From positions 310,001 to 374,000 of the forward strand of contig NZ_FUHT01000003.1 in assembly GCF_900155615.1 (NCBI RefSeq): a stretch of 64,000 nucleotides of DNA. Reading direction: 5' to 3'. This DNA comes from Massiliimalia massiliensis. GTDB lineage: Bacteria > Bacillota > Clostridia > Oscillospirales > Ruminococcaceae. Of the stretch, positions 1-9,920 are shown piece after piece. Numbering within the stretch: the stretch's first letter is position 1; each line of letters starts with the position of its first letter. The position numbers were made by a program, and so were the translations under genes. Under the pieces are notes generated by a model. That model was not told the origin of the DNA. It did no database searches and saw only the letters and a list, made by a program, of their open reading frames with translations.

Positions 1-1
1 G

Positions 2-1486
2 CCGACTGAGGATTTAAATCCCGTCAATCAGGGCGGATACCTCACTCGGATTGAAAACAAGCAGCGCAGCAGGGAAGTGTGTTATGCATTGATTCAGGCG
101 GAAGCAGCGGCGGCGCGCCGTTTCTGGAATGAAAGCGAACCGTTTATCAATCCCGGTGAACTGGAGCATGCCTGGAAAAACCTGATCCTTAATATCCATC
201 ATGATTCTATTGCAGGCGCGCATATTGACTGCGGGCAGAATGAGCTGATGGATTTACTGGATGAAAGCGAACGAATCGCATACTGCTATGACTACCGGAA
301 AGCACCGGTGAAAAAGCCGTCCGGTGTAATTCGTGCGAAGGAATTCCGGGCGGTAAAACAGCTCGGAAAGCTGAGTGTCACCTATGACCGGAAGGGAATA
401 CTGTCTATTATAAAGGACGGAAAGGATTTGTTCGGTACCTTCCTGCATCGAATGGACGCACCCCGCTTCTGCGAGGAGGAGGTCAGAATCGGTGAGCTGA
501 TGCTCCAGAATGACATTGGCGATTTTTATGGAACCTATATGCTGGAGGATTCTATCTGTTTAGGGAAGTTTCACTATGCTGTACAAGAGGACGATAACGC
601 GATTCTTTGGTATGGGGAACGGAATGTTCATGAATATGCCGCTTCCAAACTGAAGTGGCAGGTATTGGTTACTCCTTCAGCGGATGGGGAGCGCCTGGAC
701 TTTACAGTAGACGTCGATTGGAATACCTCCAACAAACGATTGAGTGTGTTGATTCCGGTCAATGATTACAATTCCTGCGAAGCTGTCTGGGAAATTCCCT
801 ATGGTTACCTGAAACGAGAATTTGATCCGGCGGTTGACCAGTCAGAAGCAATCCGGCCTTATCATGCTCCGTCACGGTATGAAACCACGGCGATTAAGCC
901 AAGCGGGGATTATCCGGCCCTCCACTGGGTGCGTCATGATATCGACGAGACCTGCGGTGTCGCGGTATTAAACCGGGGGCTTCCCTGCAACAAATGGGAG
1001 CCCGGCTGTTTTACACTGGGGCTGATGCGCTCACCCAGCCTCCAGGGAGTGACAGTAATGCCGCATGCCGATGAAATGTGGGATATAGATGATGCGAGGG
1101 AAGCAGGAAAACACCGCTTTGAATTTTCAGTTCTGCCTTATACCTCTCCGATGTCCTTCCACGAGCTGGCAAAGCTCGGCTATGAATACAACCGTGCCGG
1201 CTTAGAGCTGCCGTTCTCTGTAACTGGCAATGCAGTGATTACCGCCTTTAAGGTAGCTGAATCGGGAGATGGCGTGATCCTGCGGCTTTATGAGTCAGAA
1301 GGACAGACTTCACCTGTATCAGTCGATTTTGGAGAGGAATGCAGTGTGATGGTTGTCTCACCGTTGGAGGAGATGATTGATGAGGCGATCCAAGTCTCAA
1401 ATTATCAGGCTGTGCTGCACAAACACGAGATTTTGACCTTAAAAATCTGGAAAGAGGATACGGAATGCAGATCAATACAAAACTGA
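2..1486 (+). CDS. GH38 alpha-mannosidase, C-terminal part (gene enters from the left edge)
   Basis: The frame is open from the first base, so the 5' part lies outside the window. The visible part begins in the helical middle domain of family 38 glycosidases. It has the family's conserved segment AWKNLILNIHHDSIAG near position 160-230, followed by the long beta-sandwich C-terminal region. The catalytic nucleophile domain is upstream and cannot be checked. The product would trim alpha-mannosides from glycans in the cytoplasm. The stop overlaps the next gene by 22 bases, so the two are translationally coupled and probably act on related plant or host glycans. Family assignment is fairly secure; substrate linkage is unknown. 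Confidence 0.85.
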   Translation, partial: PTEDLNPVNQGGYLTRIENKQRSREVCYALIQAEAAAARRFWNESEPFINPGELEHAWKNLILNIHHDSIAGAHIDCGQNELMDLLDESERIAYCYDYRKAPVKKPSGVIRAKEFRAVKQLGKLSVTYDRKGILSIIKDGKDLFGTFLHRMDAPRFCEEEVRIGELMLQNDIGDFYGTYMLEDSICLGKFHYAVQEDDNAILWYGERNVHEYAASKLKWQVLVTPSADGERLDFTVDVDWNTSNKRLSVLIPVNDYNSCEAVWEIPYGYLKREFDPAVDQSEAIRPYHAPSRYETTAIKPSGDYPALHWVRHDIDETCGVAVLNRGLPCNKWEPGCFTLGLMRSPSLQGVTVMPHADEMWDIDDAREAGKHRFEFSVLPYTSPMSFHELAKLGYEYNRAGLELPFSVTGNAVITAFKVAESGDGVILRLYESEGQTSPVSVDFGEECSVMVVSPLEEMIDEAIQVSNYQAVLHKHEILTLKIWKEDTECRSIQN

Positions 1487-3237
1487 TCCCCTGCGACTAT
1501 CAAGGAGTCACACTGACATCCGGCATTGCAAAGCAGCAGTTTGAGGATGTCGTGGATTATTTTTTACGGTTGCCTAATGATGATATATTATTGGGATTCC
1601 GGCGCCGCGCAGGCCTCCCCCATCCCGGGGAGGAGCTTGGCGGCTGGTATTCCAACGACGGAAGCTTCAATATCTATGACTGGGATGAAATTTTTAACCC
1701 CTTCGGCCAATGGCTGGGTTTCTTGGCAAAGGCTTATCGGGTGACTGGTGATCAGCGGCTGCTGGAAAAAGTGGCTTACCTGATGAAGGAATGGGGAAAG
1801 ACGATTGAGGCTGACGGGTATTTTTTTTACTCCGAGCAGTGCAATGGACTGCAGTATGCTTATGAAAAGATGGCGGGCGGCCTGACCGACCTATACCTTT
1901 ATGCCGGGCTGAAGGAAGCAAAAGACCTGCTTGAGATTATTACCGACTGGGCGCAAGCGCATCTGCCTAAATACCGTTGCTCCGCTAATGGCACCCGCTC
2001 CGGTTTCACAGGAGGGAATACGGCGATTCATGGAATTGACAATGAATGGTATACCCTGCCGGAAAATCTTTACCGGATGTATCTGGCCAGCGGCGGGGAG
2101 CGCTACAAAAGCTTTGCAGGCGAATGGCACTACGATTATTACTGGGATGCGCTCCAGTATGGTAACCCGGAGGTGATGACCGGCGTGCATGGCTACAGCC
2201 ATGTGAATACGCTTAATTCTGCCGCTTATGCCTATCTGGTTACTGGGAAAGAGAAATACCTTACCACAATTTTAAAGGGTTATGACCTGTTTCAGCGTCA
2301 TCAGAGGATGGCGAGCGGGGGTTTTGCTTTTGACGAACACCTTGCCGATCCATGGGGTTCCAATTACTATGATGTGGAACAGATCGCCAAGTCCTTTGAG
2401 GTACCATGCGGCTCTTGGGCCGTATTCAAATTGACCCGTCACTTGCTATCCATTACCGGGGAAGCAAAATATGGGGATTGGGCAGAGACGATTTTATATA
2501 ATGGGATGTTTGCGGCACTGCCGATGAAGGACGACGCACAGCGACGCGGAAAAACCTTTTATTACGCGGATTATCGGATTGGCGGCGGGCGAAAGGTCTA
2601 TTATGAACACAGCTTTCCCTGCTGTTCGGGAACCTATCCGCAGGCGGTTACAGAATACCATAATCTGATCTATTATTTGGGTGAGGATGGAATCTATCTT
2701 TCCCAGTACCTGCCTTCCGTATTGGAAACAGAATGGAGAGGAGAAAGGCTGTCCCTGGAAATCTGCGGGAATTATCCAACGGAGGATCAGTTCAGCATAC
2801 AGGTAAAAACTGACGGCACTTACCGTCTTTCCCTGCGTGTGCCATCCTGGCTGCGGGAAGGGGAAGGGAATATTCTCGTCAATGGAGAGGATTCCGGAAT
2901 TTGCCTGAAAGCCGGAGAATGGGCGAAATTGAACCGGCATTGGAAGACCGGGGATCAGATTACGGTTACCTTCCCGATGCATCTTCGCCTGAGCCCAATC
3001 ACACCCTCCCATCAAGAGCGCGCCGCGCTGATGTACGGCCCAATGATGCTTGCGGCGGCCGGGCGGAGGCGGACGATTCTCGGATCTCCTACCCATCCTG
3101 AAGAAATTGCGGGCAGGGAGCCCGGAACTCTCCGGTTCACCGCGCAGACTCCGGATGGAATACCGGTTACGTTCCTTCCGTTCTGGACATTTCAGGAAAA
3201 GGAATGGTACACAGTTTATCTTGACTTCCTAAGTTGA
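1465..3237 (+). CDS. GH127/DUF1680-type beta-L-arabinofuranosidase
   Basis: 590 residues, starting at an ATG behind GAAAGAGG (spacing 7), inside the end of the mannosidase gene. The sequence reads as an (alpha/alpha)6-barrel of the DUF1680 family. It carries the double-cysteine motif FPCCSGTYPQ at C386-C387, which in characterised GH127 enzymes supplies the zinc-bound cysteine nucleophile. The other zinc-ligand region reads FEVPC, so the Glu-Cys spacing is ExxC rather than the ExC of the Bifidobacterium enzyme; this may mark a divergent subfamily. No signal peptide is seen, so it probably acts in the cytoplasm on imported oligosaccharides. The exact sugar is inferred only. Confidence 0.8.
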   Translation: MQINTKLIPCDYQGVTLTSGIAKQQFEDVVDYFLRLPNDDILLGFRRRAGLPHPGEELGGWYSNDGSFNIYDWDEIFNPFGQWLGFLAKAYRVTGDQRLLEKVAYLMKEWGKTIEADGYFFYSEQCNGLQYAYEKMAGGLTDLYLYAGLKEAKDLLEIITDWAQAHLPKYRCSANGTRSGFTGGNTAIHGIDNEWYTLPENLYRMYLASGGERYKSFAGEWHYDYYWDALQYGNPEVMTGVHGYSHVNTLNSAAYAYLVTGKEKYLTTILKGYDLFQRHQRMASGGFAFDEHLADPWGSNYYDVEQIAKSFEVPCGSWAVFKLTRHLLSITGEAKYGDWAETILYNGMFAALPMKDDAQRRGKTFYYADYRIGGGRKVYYEHSFPCCSGTYPQAVTEYHNLIYYLGEDGIYLSQYLPSVLETEWRGERLSLEICGNYPTEDQFSIQVKTDGTYRLSLRVPSWLREGEGNILVNGEDSGICLKAGEWAKLNRHWKTGDQITVTFPMHLRLSPITPSHQERAALMYGPMMLAAAGRRRTILGSPTHPEEIAGREPGTLRFTAQTPDGIPVTFLPFWTFQEKEWYTVYLDFLS

Positions 3238-3350
3238 GATATGTATGATGGTTATGAAAAGAGTTGGTAACCAGTTACAGGCTAAAAGCCTCACACAATC
3301 AGAAACGCTGAAGGAAAGGAAGCTTTGCTAAGCAGAGCAGGGTGGTTATC

Positions 3351-5096
3351 ATGAAGAAAATAATTAATGAGCCGCAAATGGTGGTGGAAGAAACATTAGA
3401 GGGATTCCTGGCAGCTTATCCGAATCAATTTGAACGGGTAGACGGCGTAAAAGGAATCCGGGTCAAGGAACTAAAAGAGAAGGTGGGACTGGTTATTGGC
3501 GGCGGAAGCGGCCATGAGCCAATGTTCTCAATGTTTGTGGGAGAAAATCTTGCGGATGCGAGCGCTAACGGAAACATTTTTGCTTCTCCTGATCCGAATA
3601 CGATTCTCCAGACCGCGATGTCAGTCGAATGCGGAAAAGGGATTCTCTTTGTCTATGGAAACTATGCGGGCGATAACCTGAATTTTGATATGGCGGCAGA
3701 ACTGCTGGACGACCTGGGTGTGGAGAGCAGAATTGTCCGGGTCTGGGATGATATAGCATCTGCACCCAAAGACCGGATCAAGGACCGCCGGGGAATTGCC
3801 GGAGATGTTTTCGTCATCAAGATCGCAGGCGCGGCAACTGCAAGCGGGCTGACTCTGGATGAGGCCTACCGGATTGCCGCGAAAGCAAGGGATTGTACCT
3901 ATAGCATCGGGGTGGCGCTTTCCGGCGGTACGATTCCCGGAGAGAGGGAGGCGGCCTTTTCCCTTCCGGATGGCGAAATTGAATTTGGAATGGGCGTCCA
4001 TGGGGAACCGGGTATTAAACGGATGAAGATATTGCCTGCGGATGAAATTACGGAAATCCTTCTTGATGAGCTGCTCAGGGATTCCGGAATCCGGGCAGGC
4101 GACAGGGTTTGCACTTTGGTAAATGGTCTCAGTTCTACAACTCTGTCAGAGCTCTGTATTATCAACCGGAGGCTGAAGGCTCTGCTTGCTGAGAAAGGGA
4201 TAGAGGTCTATGATATGGATATGAATTCCTATATCACCTGTCAGGAGATGGCCGGCGCCTCTGTTAGCCTGCTTTTGCTTGACGATGAGCTCAAGCCGTT
4301 TTATGATATGCCATGCAACAGTCCGTATTATTTCAAGAAAGGGATACAGGGGGATAAGGCCCAGAAGCCGAACAATCAATCTAAGGAATTCACTCCCACG
4401 GTTTCAAACAAAAAGAACAGTTTTGTGGCTATCAAAAAAGACGGATGCCCTTTTACGGGACAAAACATGACAGCCAGTCAGTTAAAGGAAATGCTTCTCT
4501 TTGCTGCGGATGAAATGATTGCGCAAAAACCATATCTGACTGAAGTGGATTCCAAAATCGGAGACGGAGATCATGGAATCGGAATTGAGATTGGCTTTAC
4601 CAAGGTGAAGGAGGTTCTGTCAAATGCGGAATACCAGACTGTAAACGATCTGTTCCGGGCAGCTGGGATGGCAATGCTCAACTCAATGGGCGGAGCTTCC
4701 GGCGTGATTTTCAGTACAATTTTTTTGGGCGGACTGAAGGGAAAGGAACCGATTCAGGCAATTACTCCAGCGGTGTTTGCCGATATTATGGCAGACAGCC
4801 TTGAGAAGATCAAACAGCGCGGCGGCGCAAAGGTTGGGGATAAAACAATGGTCGATGCAATGGAGCCCGCCTGCGCTGCCATGAACCAGTCTGCTGCGGC
4901 AGGGGACGCTTTCCCAGCTTTCTTTACCGCGGCGGAGCAGGCGGCGCTGGAGGGTGTGGAAGCAACCAAAGGATATGTTGCAAAATTTGGACGTGCAAAA
5001 TCATTGATGGAGCGTGCAGTTGGTTTCCAGGATGCGGGAGCAACTTCAGTTGCACTGTTGTTTGGCGCAATGCGGAAATGGTGTGAAGAGGCCTGA
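3351..5096 (+). CDS. Fused dihydroxyacetone kinase (DhaK-DhaL type, probably ATP-dependent)
   Basis: The N-terminal DhaK domain (residues about 1-330) has GGGSGHEP near the start and the substrate-binding histidine in GVHGEPG (H217, matching H218 of E. coli DhaK). A linker of about 40 residues leads to a DhaL domain (about 365-581) with the Mg-ATP motif DSKIGDGDHG near residue 403. One chain holding both domains points to direct ATP use rather than PTS phosphate. The natural substrate could be dihydroxyacetone, erythrulose or another short ketose. The ATG at 3351 has AGGGTGG upstream; a GTG nine bases earlier is less well placed. It lies 113 bases after the glycosidase and is probably co-transcribed. 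Confidence 0.88.
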   Translation: MKKIINEPQMVVEETLEGFLAAYPNQFERVDGVKGIRVKELKEKVGLVIGGGSGHEPMFSMFVGENLADASANGNIFASPDPNTILQTAMSVECGKGILFVYGNYAGDNLNFDMAAELLDDLGVESRIVRVWDDIASAPKDRIKDRRGIAGDVFVIKIAGAATASGLTLDEAYRIAAKARDCTYSIGVALSGGTIPGEREAAFSLPDGEIEFGMGVHGEPGIKRMKILPADEITEILLDELLRDSGIRAGDRVCTLVNGLSSTTLSELCIINRRLKALLAEKGIEVYDMDMNSYITCQEMAGASVSLLLLDDELKPFYDMPCNSPYYFKKGIQGDKAQKPNNQSKEFTPTVSNKKNSFVAIKKDGCPFTGQNMTASQLKEMLLFAADEMIAQKPYLTEVDSKIGDGDHGIGIEIGFTKVKEVLSNAEYQTVNDLFRAAGMAMLNSMGGASGVIFSTIFLGGLKGKEPIQAITPAVFADIMADSLEKIKQRGGAKVGDKTMVDAMEPACAAMNQSAAAGDAFPAFFTAAEQAALEGVEATKGYVAKFGRAKSLMERAVGFQDAGATSVALLFGAMRKWCEEA

Positions 5097-5120
5097 GTAT
5101 CAAAGAATCAGGAAAAATAG

Positions 5121-5157
5121 GAAAAGCCGAAGAGATTTTCTCTTCGGCTTTTCTTCG
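5121..5157. terminator. Bidirectional rho-independent terminator
   Basis: The arms AAAAGCCGAAGAGA and TCTCTTCGGCTTTT pair perfectly around a short loop, with T-rich sequence on the right and A-rich sequence on the left. It separates the convergent kinase and protease genes and can serve both. Confidence 0.85.
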
Positions 5158-5164
5158 TTTATCA

Positions 5165-6361
5165 TTAATTTTCCAGTGAGTTAATGACTTCAATTGCTTT
5201 TGCAAGCTGTGGGTCGGTGGACGGATCGCTTGAGTCAAGCGCCTGTTCCTGTTCGGCAGTGAGTTCTACCTCATAGTCCGGCGCAATACCGATCCCATTG
5301 AAGTTTTCACTTTTCGGCGGGTTAAAATACCCGGTGGTGATCCGGATCGCGCTGCCGTCACTCAGCGCATAGGTTGTCTGCATGACGCCCTTTCCATAGG
5401 TTGTCACACCGACAGACTGCGCCTTCCCATAATCCTTCAGTGCAGCTACAAAGAGCTCGGAAGCGGACGCTGTTTTTGCGTTGGTAACAGTAATCATCGG
5501 CAGTTCGATTTGGCTGTCATCTGATGTGGCCAGTACCGACTCTTCACCCTTGGAATTGGTTTCTGTTGCAATAGTACCAGACGGAAGGAGATAATCCAGC
5601 ATTTCGGTAACGGAATCAATGGTGCCGCCTGTATTGTCGCGCAGGTCAAAAATAAGGCCCGCAGCTCCGTTTTGCACTGCGTTATCGACTGCCTGCTTAA
5701 ACTGTGCCGGAGTGTTTGCGTTAAAGTCTTCAATTTTAATATAGCAGTTTTGATCGATCATCCAGCTTTCCACACTTGGGATTTCTACCTGTTTTCTCTG
5801 AATTTCATAGTCAGTATCCACACCGTCACGGCGGATAGTAACCTTAACCTTTGTGCCGGCTTCGCCCTGCATCAGGTTAACCGCCTCGTTTGCACCGACC
5901 TCAGCGACGTCTTTATCGTCGATCTTGACAATCACATCATCCTGTTTGAGTCCGGTTTCCTCTGCCGGGCCTCCGGCATAGACAGAAGCAATCACCATAT
6001 AACCGCTGGACGGGTCTACACTGACCTGAACGCCAATGCCGACCAACTCGCCCTTTTTCTGCAATAGATCGCGCTCATATGCCTCTTTGTCAAGGTACTC
6101 TGCATATGGATCGTCCAGACCGGCAATAATTCCGCTGGCCAAGCCATTTTTAAGCTCATCCTCATCGATTTCAAACAGATAGTTATTTCTTACCAGCTTA
6201 TCAATTTCCTGAACCTTTTTATACATGTCCTCGCGCTGGCTGACATTTGAAATCATTTTGTTGAAAACACCCTGAGAAAAAAGCATCGTAACAACAAATG
6301 TAATACTAGCTACTACTGCCATAAAGGCAATCGCAGCGCCAAGTGATATTTTTTTATTCAT
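5165..6361 (-). CDS. S41 carboxy-terminal processing protease (CtpA/CtpB type)
   Basis: 398 residues with an N-terminal membrane anchor (about residues 8-32), a PDZ domain (about 80-170) and a tail-specific protease domain. The catalytic pair is visible as S299 in TASASE and K324 in TYGKGVMQ, 25 residues apart as in D1P and Prc. It should cut the C-termini of exported proteins at the outer face of the membrane. The start at 6361 has GGAAGAG seven bases upstream; a longer reading frame begins 24 bases earlier but lacks a site. It is the last gene of the ftsE-ftsX-M23 run, so its substrate may be the hydrolase or another wall-remodelling factor. Confidence 0.92.
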   Translation of the reverse strand: MNKKISLGAAIAFMAVVASITFVVTMLFSQGVFNKMISNVSQREDMYKKVQEIDKLVRNNYLFEIDEDELKNGLASGIIAGLDDPYAEYLDKEAYERDLLQKKGELVGIGVQVSVDPSSGYMVIASVYAGGPAEETGLKQDDVIVKIDDKDVAEVGANEAVNLMQGEAGTKVKVTIRRDGVDTDYEIQRKQVEIPSVESWMIDQNCYIKIEDFNANTPAQFKQAVDNAVQNGAAGLIFDLRDNTGGTIDSVTEMLDYLLPSGTIATETNSKGEESVLATSDDSQIELPMITVTNAKTASASELFVAALKDYGKAQSVGVTTYGKGVMQTTYALSDGSAIRITTGYFNPPKSENFNGIGIAPDYEVELTAEQEQALDSSDPSTDPQLAKAIEVINSLEN

Positions 6362-6442
6362 AAACTCTTCCTTTCTGGGGTACAAGCTTGATGCGGAACA
6401 GAATCCCCTGCGGTATCGCAGGGGATCGTGCTGTTAGAATGT

Positions 6443-7804
6443 CTAAGTAATATAAGGCAAAGGATTGATCCGGGTGCTGTTGCTGGCCCCAGTGCTCAGC
6501 TCAAAGTGAAGATGTGCACCGAAAGAGTTGCCGGTATTTCCCATATAAGCGATAACCTGCCCCTGGTTGACCCACTGCCCCTCACGTACTGCAATCGAGT
6601 TACAGTGTGCATAGCGGGTATATGTCCCGGTTTCCGGATGATAAATTCTGACCATATTGCCGTAGCTTTGCATCCCGGTCTTGGTATGTCCGTCCCAATA
6701 CTGGACGTCAACGACCTTTCCGGTACGGGAGGCAAAGATACTGGTACCAACAACGCCAGTACTCAGATCGACCCCGCGATGCCCAACATATCCGCCGTAG
6801 GCACAGGTAACGTGGCCGCCATTCAAAGGCCAGAGATATCCGCTTGCAGATGGCTTCACATCGCTTGCGCCGCCACTGTCTGAATTTCCTCCGCCGGAAT
6901 TGCTGCCTCCGCCGCCGTGGGATTCCTCCCATTCTTTTTCTGCTTCTGCGGCTGCATCCTGAAGTTTTTTGATATCAGCCTGGGTTTCTTCGATCAAGGC
7001 GTCATTCTCTCTCATTTCTTCTGACACTTCACTCTGGCGGTCAGTGATCTCGTCAATCTTGATGCCGGACTTTTCATACAGATCCGCAAGCTCGTCCTGC
7101 TTGTCCTCATAACCGGCTTTTACATCGACCAGTTCTGCCTTTTGATCTTCTTTCTCCTGCTTAGCCTCTTCGAGATCCTGTTTATCATCTTCCAGCTTCT
7201 TCTTGAGCTGTTCCAGATCCTTATGCTGCTGATCAAGCTCCGCAAGCAGCTGCTGGTCGCTTTCGGAAATAGTTTTTACTGTTTCTGTGGCAGAGAGGAA
7301 ATCTGAGAAGGATTCTGCTCCGAGCAGCATAGCGAGAACAGAGTTGGAAGAGTTCGCGATATACATTGTATCAAGCCGATCCTTGAAGAGCTCATCATTT
7401 TCTTCAATCTCTGCTTCCTTCTCTTTGATATCCTTGTTGGTCTGATCAATTTCATCCTCTTTGTCAGAGATTTTTTGATCGGTTTCCTTGATCGCTTGAT
7501 TCACAGTATCAATCTGATCCTGATAAATTTCGATCTGTTCTTTTACATTGTCGATTTGTTTTTCATAGGAAGCCTGTTTGTCCTTTTCATCAGCAAGGTC
7601 ATCCTTAAGCTGCTGCTGTTCCTTTTGCAGCTTTTTCTGCTTGTCCTTTAAATCCGCAAGCTCGTCCTTGAGCTGCTGTTCTTCCGATTTTGCCGAAACC
7701 TGCTGCGGGACGGCTGTATAAGCGCTGGCCGCAAACATCATAACCAGTGCAGTAAGTACGGCGACCACGCGAAGCAGTCCATGACGTTTTGTCGAGGAAA
7801 ACAT
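6443..7804 (-). CDS. Secreted coiled-coil M23 murein hydrolase (EnvC/PcsB-like role)
   Basis: 453 residues: signal peptide or anchor (about 10-35, ending near AVPQQVSAK), a very long K/E/D/Q-rich coiled coil (about 40-290), a Gly/Ser linker, then a LytM/M23 peptidase domain. Zinc ligands are present as H342 and D346 in GHRGVD and H431-x-H433 in HLHFEL, so the enzyme looks active. The coiled coil and the neighbouring ftsEX genes fit the FtsEX-activated hydrolase pattern known from EnvC and PcsB; that link is inferred from context. The start at 7804 has GAAAGGTG at spacing 8; the ATG six bases earlier is too close to it. Confidence 0.9.
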   Translation of the reverse strand: MFSSTKRHGLLRVVAVLTALVMMFAASAYTAVPQQVSAKSEEQQLKDELADLKDKQKKLQKEQQQLKDDLADEKDKQASYEKQIDNVKEQIEIYQDQIDTVNQAIKETDQKISDKEDEIDQTNKDIKEKEAEIEENDELFKDRLDTMYIANSSNSVLAMLLGAESFSDFLSATETVKTISESDQQLLAELDQQHKDLEQLKKKLEDDKQDLEEAKQEKEDQKAELVDVKAGYEDKQDELADLYEKSGIKIDEITDRQSEVSEEMRENDALIEETQADIKKLQDAAAEAEKEWEESHGGGGSNSGGGNSDSGGASDVKPSASGYLWPLNGGHVTCAYGGYVGHRGVDLSTGVVGTSIFASRTGKVVDVQYWDGHTKTGMQSYGNMVRIYHPETGTYTRYAHCNSIAVREGQWVNQGQVIAYMGNTGNSFGAHLHFELSTGASNSTRINPLPYIT

Positions 7805-7834
7805 AATCATTTCACCTTTCTTTTCGATTATATC

Positions 7835-9067
7835 CTATACTCTGATATGGTTGCGGATACTGACAAGACTTCCCGCTACACCCAATGTTACGCCTGCACC
7901 TAGGAAGAAGACGGCAAGCCTTGGAGCAATCTGTTCAAACGGAATAATGCTCTGGAAAGCTGCCTTAATCCAGGAAGAGGCCGTATTCATAAATGAGGTC
8001 ATGAAATAGGAGTAACCTCCCCAGATAATCAGGTAGGCAACAATAGCTGAAATCACTCCCAGACAGATTCCCTCCACAATAAACGGAAGGCGGATAAAGG
8101 AATTGGTAGCCCCTACATATTTCATGATATTGAGTTCCTTCCGGCGGCTGAAAATGCTCGCGCGGATGGTATTGATAATAATAACTAAAGAAACAATTGA
8201 CAGAGCGGCCACAATAGACCAGCCGACTATATTAATGATTCGGCGCAGGCCGGTAAGGGTGGTCGCCACCTCGTTGGAAGCATTTACGAGTTTAATCCCA
8301 TGAATCTGCTCCACTGCGGAAGCGGTCTCCTGCAGCTTGCTGAGATCCTCGATTTTAATGACGAACGAATTTCGGATAGGATTGTCCGCGCCTGTATAAT
8401 CATCCAGAAGATAACCGAGGTCGCCAAAGGATTCCTTCTGGCTTTCGATCCCTTCCTCCTTGGAAACAAAGCGAACCTCTACTACATTTGGAATCTGCTC
8501 CAGCTCTGCCTGGATATCCTGAATCAGTCCGTCCCAATAAACTACCGGTACGCCCTCTGCCGGTTCGGCAGAATCAGTGTCTGCGGTATCCGGCTCGGAA
8601 GAATCAGTTGTCCCATCCTGCGCTGAACCAGAGTCAGCAGAAGAGGTATCACCAGTGTCGCCAGGCTTTTCAAAGGAAGCAATTGATTCGGATCCAAACA
8701 GCGTGGTTAACTCCTCTTCGGTAATTCCGCTGTCAATTAGGGATTGGCGAAACTCCTCCTCCGTTTTCCCGCTTGCTTCATAGTCCTGCTGGATTCTCAG
8801 CGCAGTGATGCGGTTAAAGCTTTCCACATCCGGGACAGGGCTGACAAATTCTTCTGTTTCGCCGCTTTTATACATAAAAGCAACCATCTCGTTTTGAGAT
8901 TCGACATATCCCACGATCTGATTGATATTTTCGGTTACCAGAACAGCGAACCCGACAATTAACAGGCAGGCTGTCAACACACCGACGCTTGCAAGCGTCA
9001 TCATGCGGTTTTTCCATAGGCCGGAAATGCCCTGGCCTACTAAATATTTTGCACTGTTAGCCTTCAT
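7835..9067 (-). CDS. ftsX: Cell-division ABC permease FtsX with an enlarged extracellular loop
   Basis: One transmembrane helix near residues 20-45, a large outside domain, then three helices in the C-terminal 130 residues, the usual FtsX layout. At 410 residues it is about 100 longer than most FtsX. The extra length lies in the extracellular loop and includes a low-complexity stretch rich in Asp, Ser, Thr, Glu and Ala (about residues 145-185). The start codon lies inside the end of ftsE (11-base overlap). FtsX passes the ATPase signal of FtsE to an outside murein hydrolase, here very likely the M23 protein encoded 30 bases downstream. Confidence 0.9.
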   Translation of the reverse strand: MKANSAKYLVGQGISGLWKNRMMTLASVGVLTACLLIVGFAVLVTENINQIVGYVESQNEMVAFMYKSGETEEFVSPVPDVESFNRITALRIQQDYEASGKTEEEFRQSLIDSGITEEELTTLFGSESIASFEKPGDTGDTSSADSGSAQDGTTDSSEPDTADTDSAEPAEGVPVVYWDGLIQDIQAELEQIPNVVEVRFVSKEEGIESQKESFGDLGYLLDDYTGADNPIRNSFVIKIEDLSKLQETASAVEQIHGIKLVNASNEVATTLTGLRRIINIVGWSIVAALSIVSLVIIINTIRASIFSRRKELNIMKYVGATNSFIRLPFIVEGICLGVISAIVAYLIIWGGYSYFMTSFMNTASSWIKAAFQSIIPFEQIAPRLAVFFLGAGVTLGVAGSLVSIRNHIRV

Positions 9068-9740
9068 CGTGACCTCCTATGTAATCATCAAACACGACCT
9101 CGCCGTGCTCGATGCTGATGGTGCGGCCGCCGAAGTAACGCACGATATCGTGCTCATGAGTTACCATAAGGATGGTGGTGCCGCAGGCATTAATGCCTTT
9201 CAGGAGTTCCACGATCTCATAGGAAAGCTCCGGGTCAACGTTGCCGGTAGGTTCGTCTGCTATGATCAGGGGAGGATTGTTGACAAGCGCCCGTCCCAGA
9301 GATACACGCTGCTGTTCACCGCCGGATAGTTCATGCGGGAAACGCTTGGCCTTTTCTGTCAGGCCCATCAGCTCCAGAATATAGGGGACGCGGGTACGAA
9401 TATATTTATTAGACGCATTGGTTACACGGAGACTGAACGCGATGTTGTCATAAACGTCAATTGTTGGAATCAGGCGGAAATCCTGGAATACCACGCCCAA
9501 TGAACGTCGAAACTCCGGGATTTTCCTGCGTTTTAATTTGCTGAGATCATATCCATTGACAAACACCTTTCCAGCGGAAGCGATTCGTTCACGCAGCAGG
9601 AGCTTAATGATAGAGCTTTTGCCGGCTCCTGAAGAACCGACCACAAAAGCAAATTCGCCTTTGTCGACTTTCAGGTTGATATGATTCAGCGCAGTAGTTT
9701 CATTATTGTATTTTAAAGAAACGTCGACTAGTTCGATCAT
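9057..9740 (-). CDS. ftsE: Cell-division ABC ATPase FtsE
   Basis: About 227 residues with Walker [10 protein letters not shown], signature LSGGEQQR and Walker [10 protein letters not shown], plus the short length typical of FtsE. The start is uncertain. The ATG at 9740 (MIELVDVS) matches the family N-terminus but is far from the strong AAAGGAGG at about 9772-9779. An ATG at 9752 follows a small hairpin CCTTTG-TTCAG-CAAAGG that could fold to bring that site close. A TTG at 9767 sits only three bases after it. It is the first gene of the division cluster and partners FtsX. Confidence 0.92.
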   Translation of the reverse strand: MIELVDVSLKYNNETTALNHINLKVDKGEFAFVVGSSGAGKSSIIKLLLRERIASAGKVFVNGYDLSKLKRRKIPEFRRSLGVVFQDFRLIPTIDVYDNIAFSLRVTNASNKYIRTRVPYILELMGLTEKAKRFPHELSGGEQQRVSLGRALVNNPPLIIADEPTGNVDPELSYEIVELLKGINACGTTILMVTHEHDIVRYFGGRTISIEHGEVVFDDYIGGHDEG

Positions 9741-9920
9741 AATAGTATTCATGCCTTTGCTGAACAAAGGCCTCCTTTCTGAAAGCTAGCGGTGACAGCC
9801 GCCAGCCTTTGCGATCCCAAGCCGATTCCTACCTGCCTAAGCAGGAATAAGATACAGGTATTCTATCTTCCAAAAGACACGAGAACCTGTCCGGCACGGG
9901 GAAAATGAAAGACAACACAA

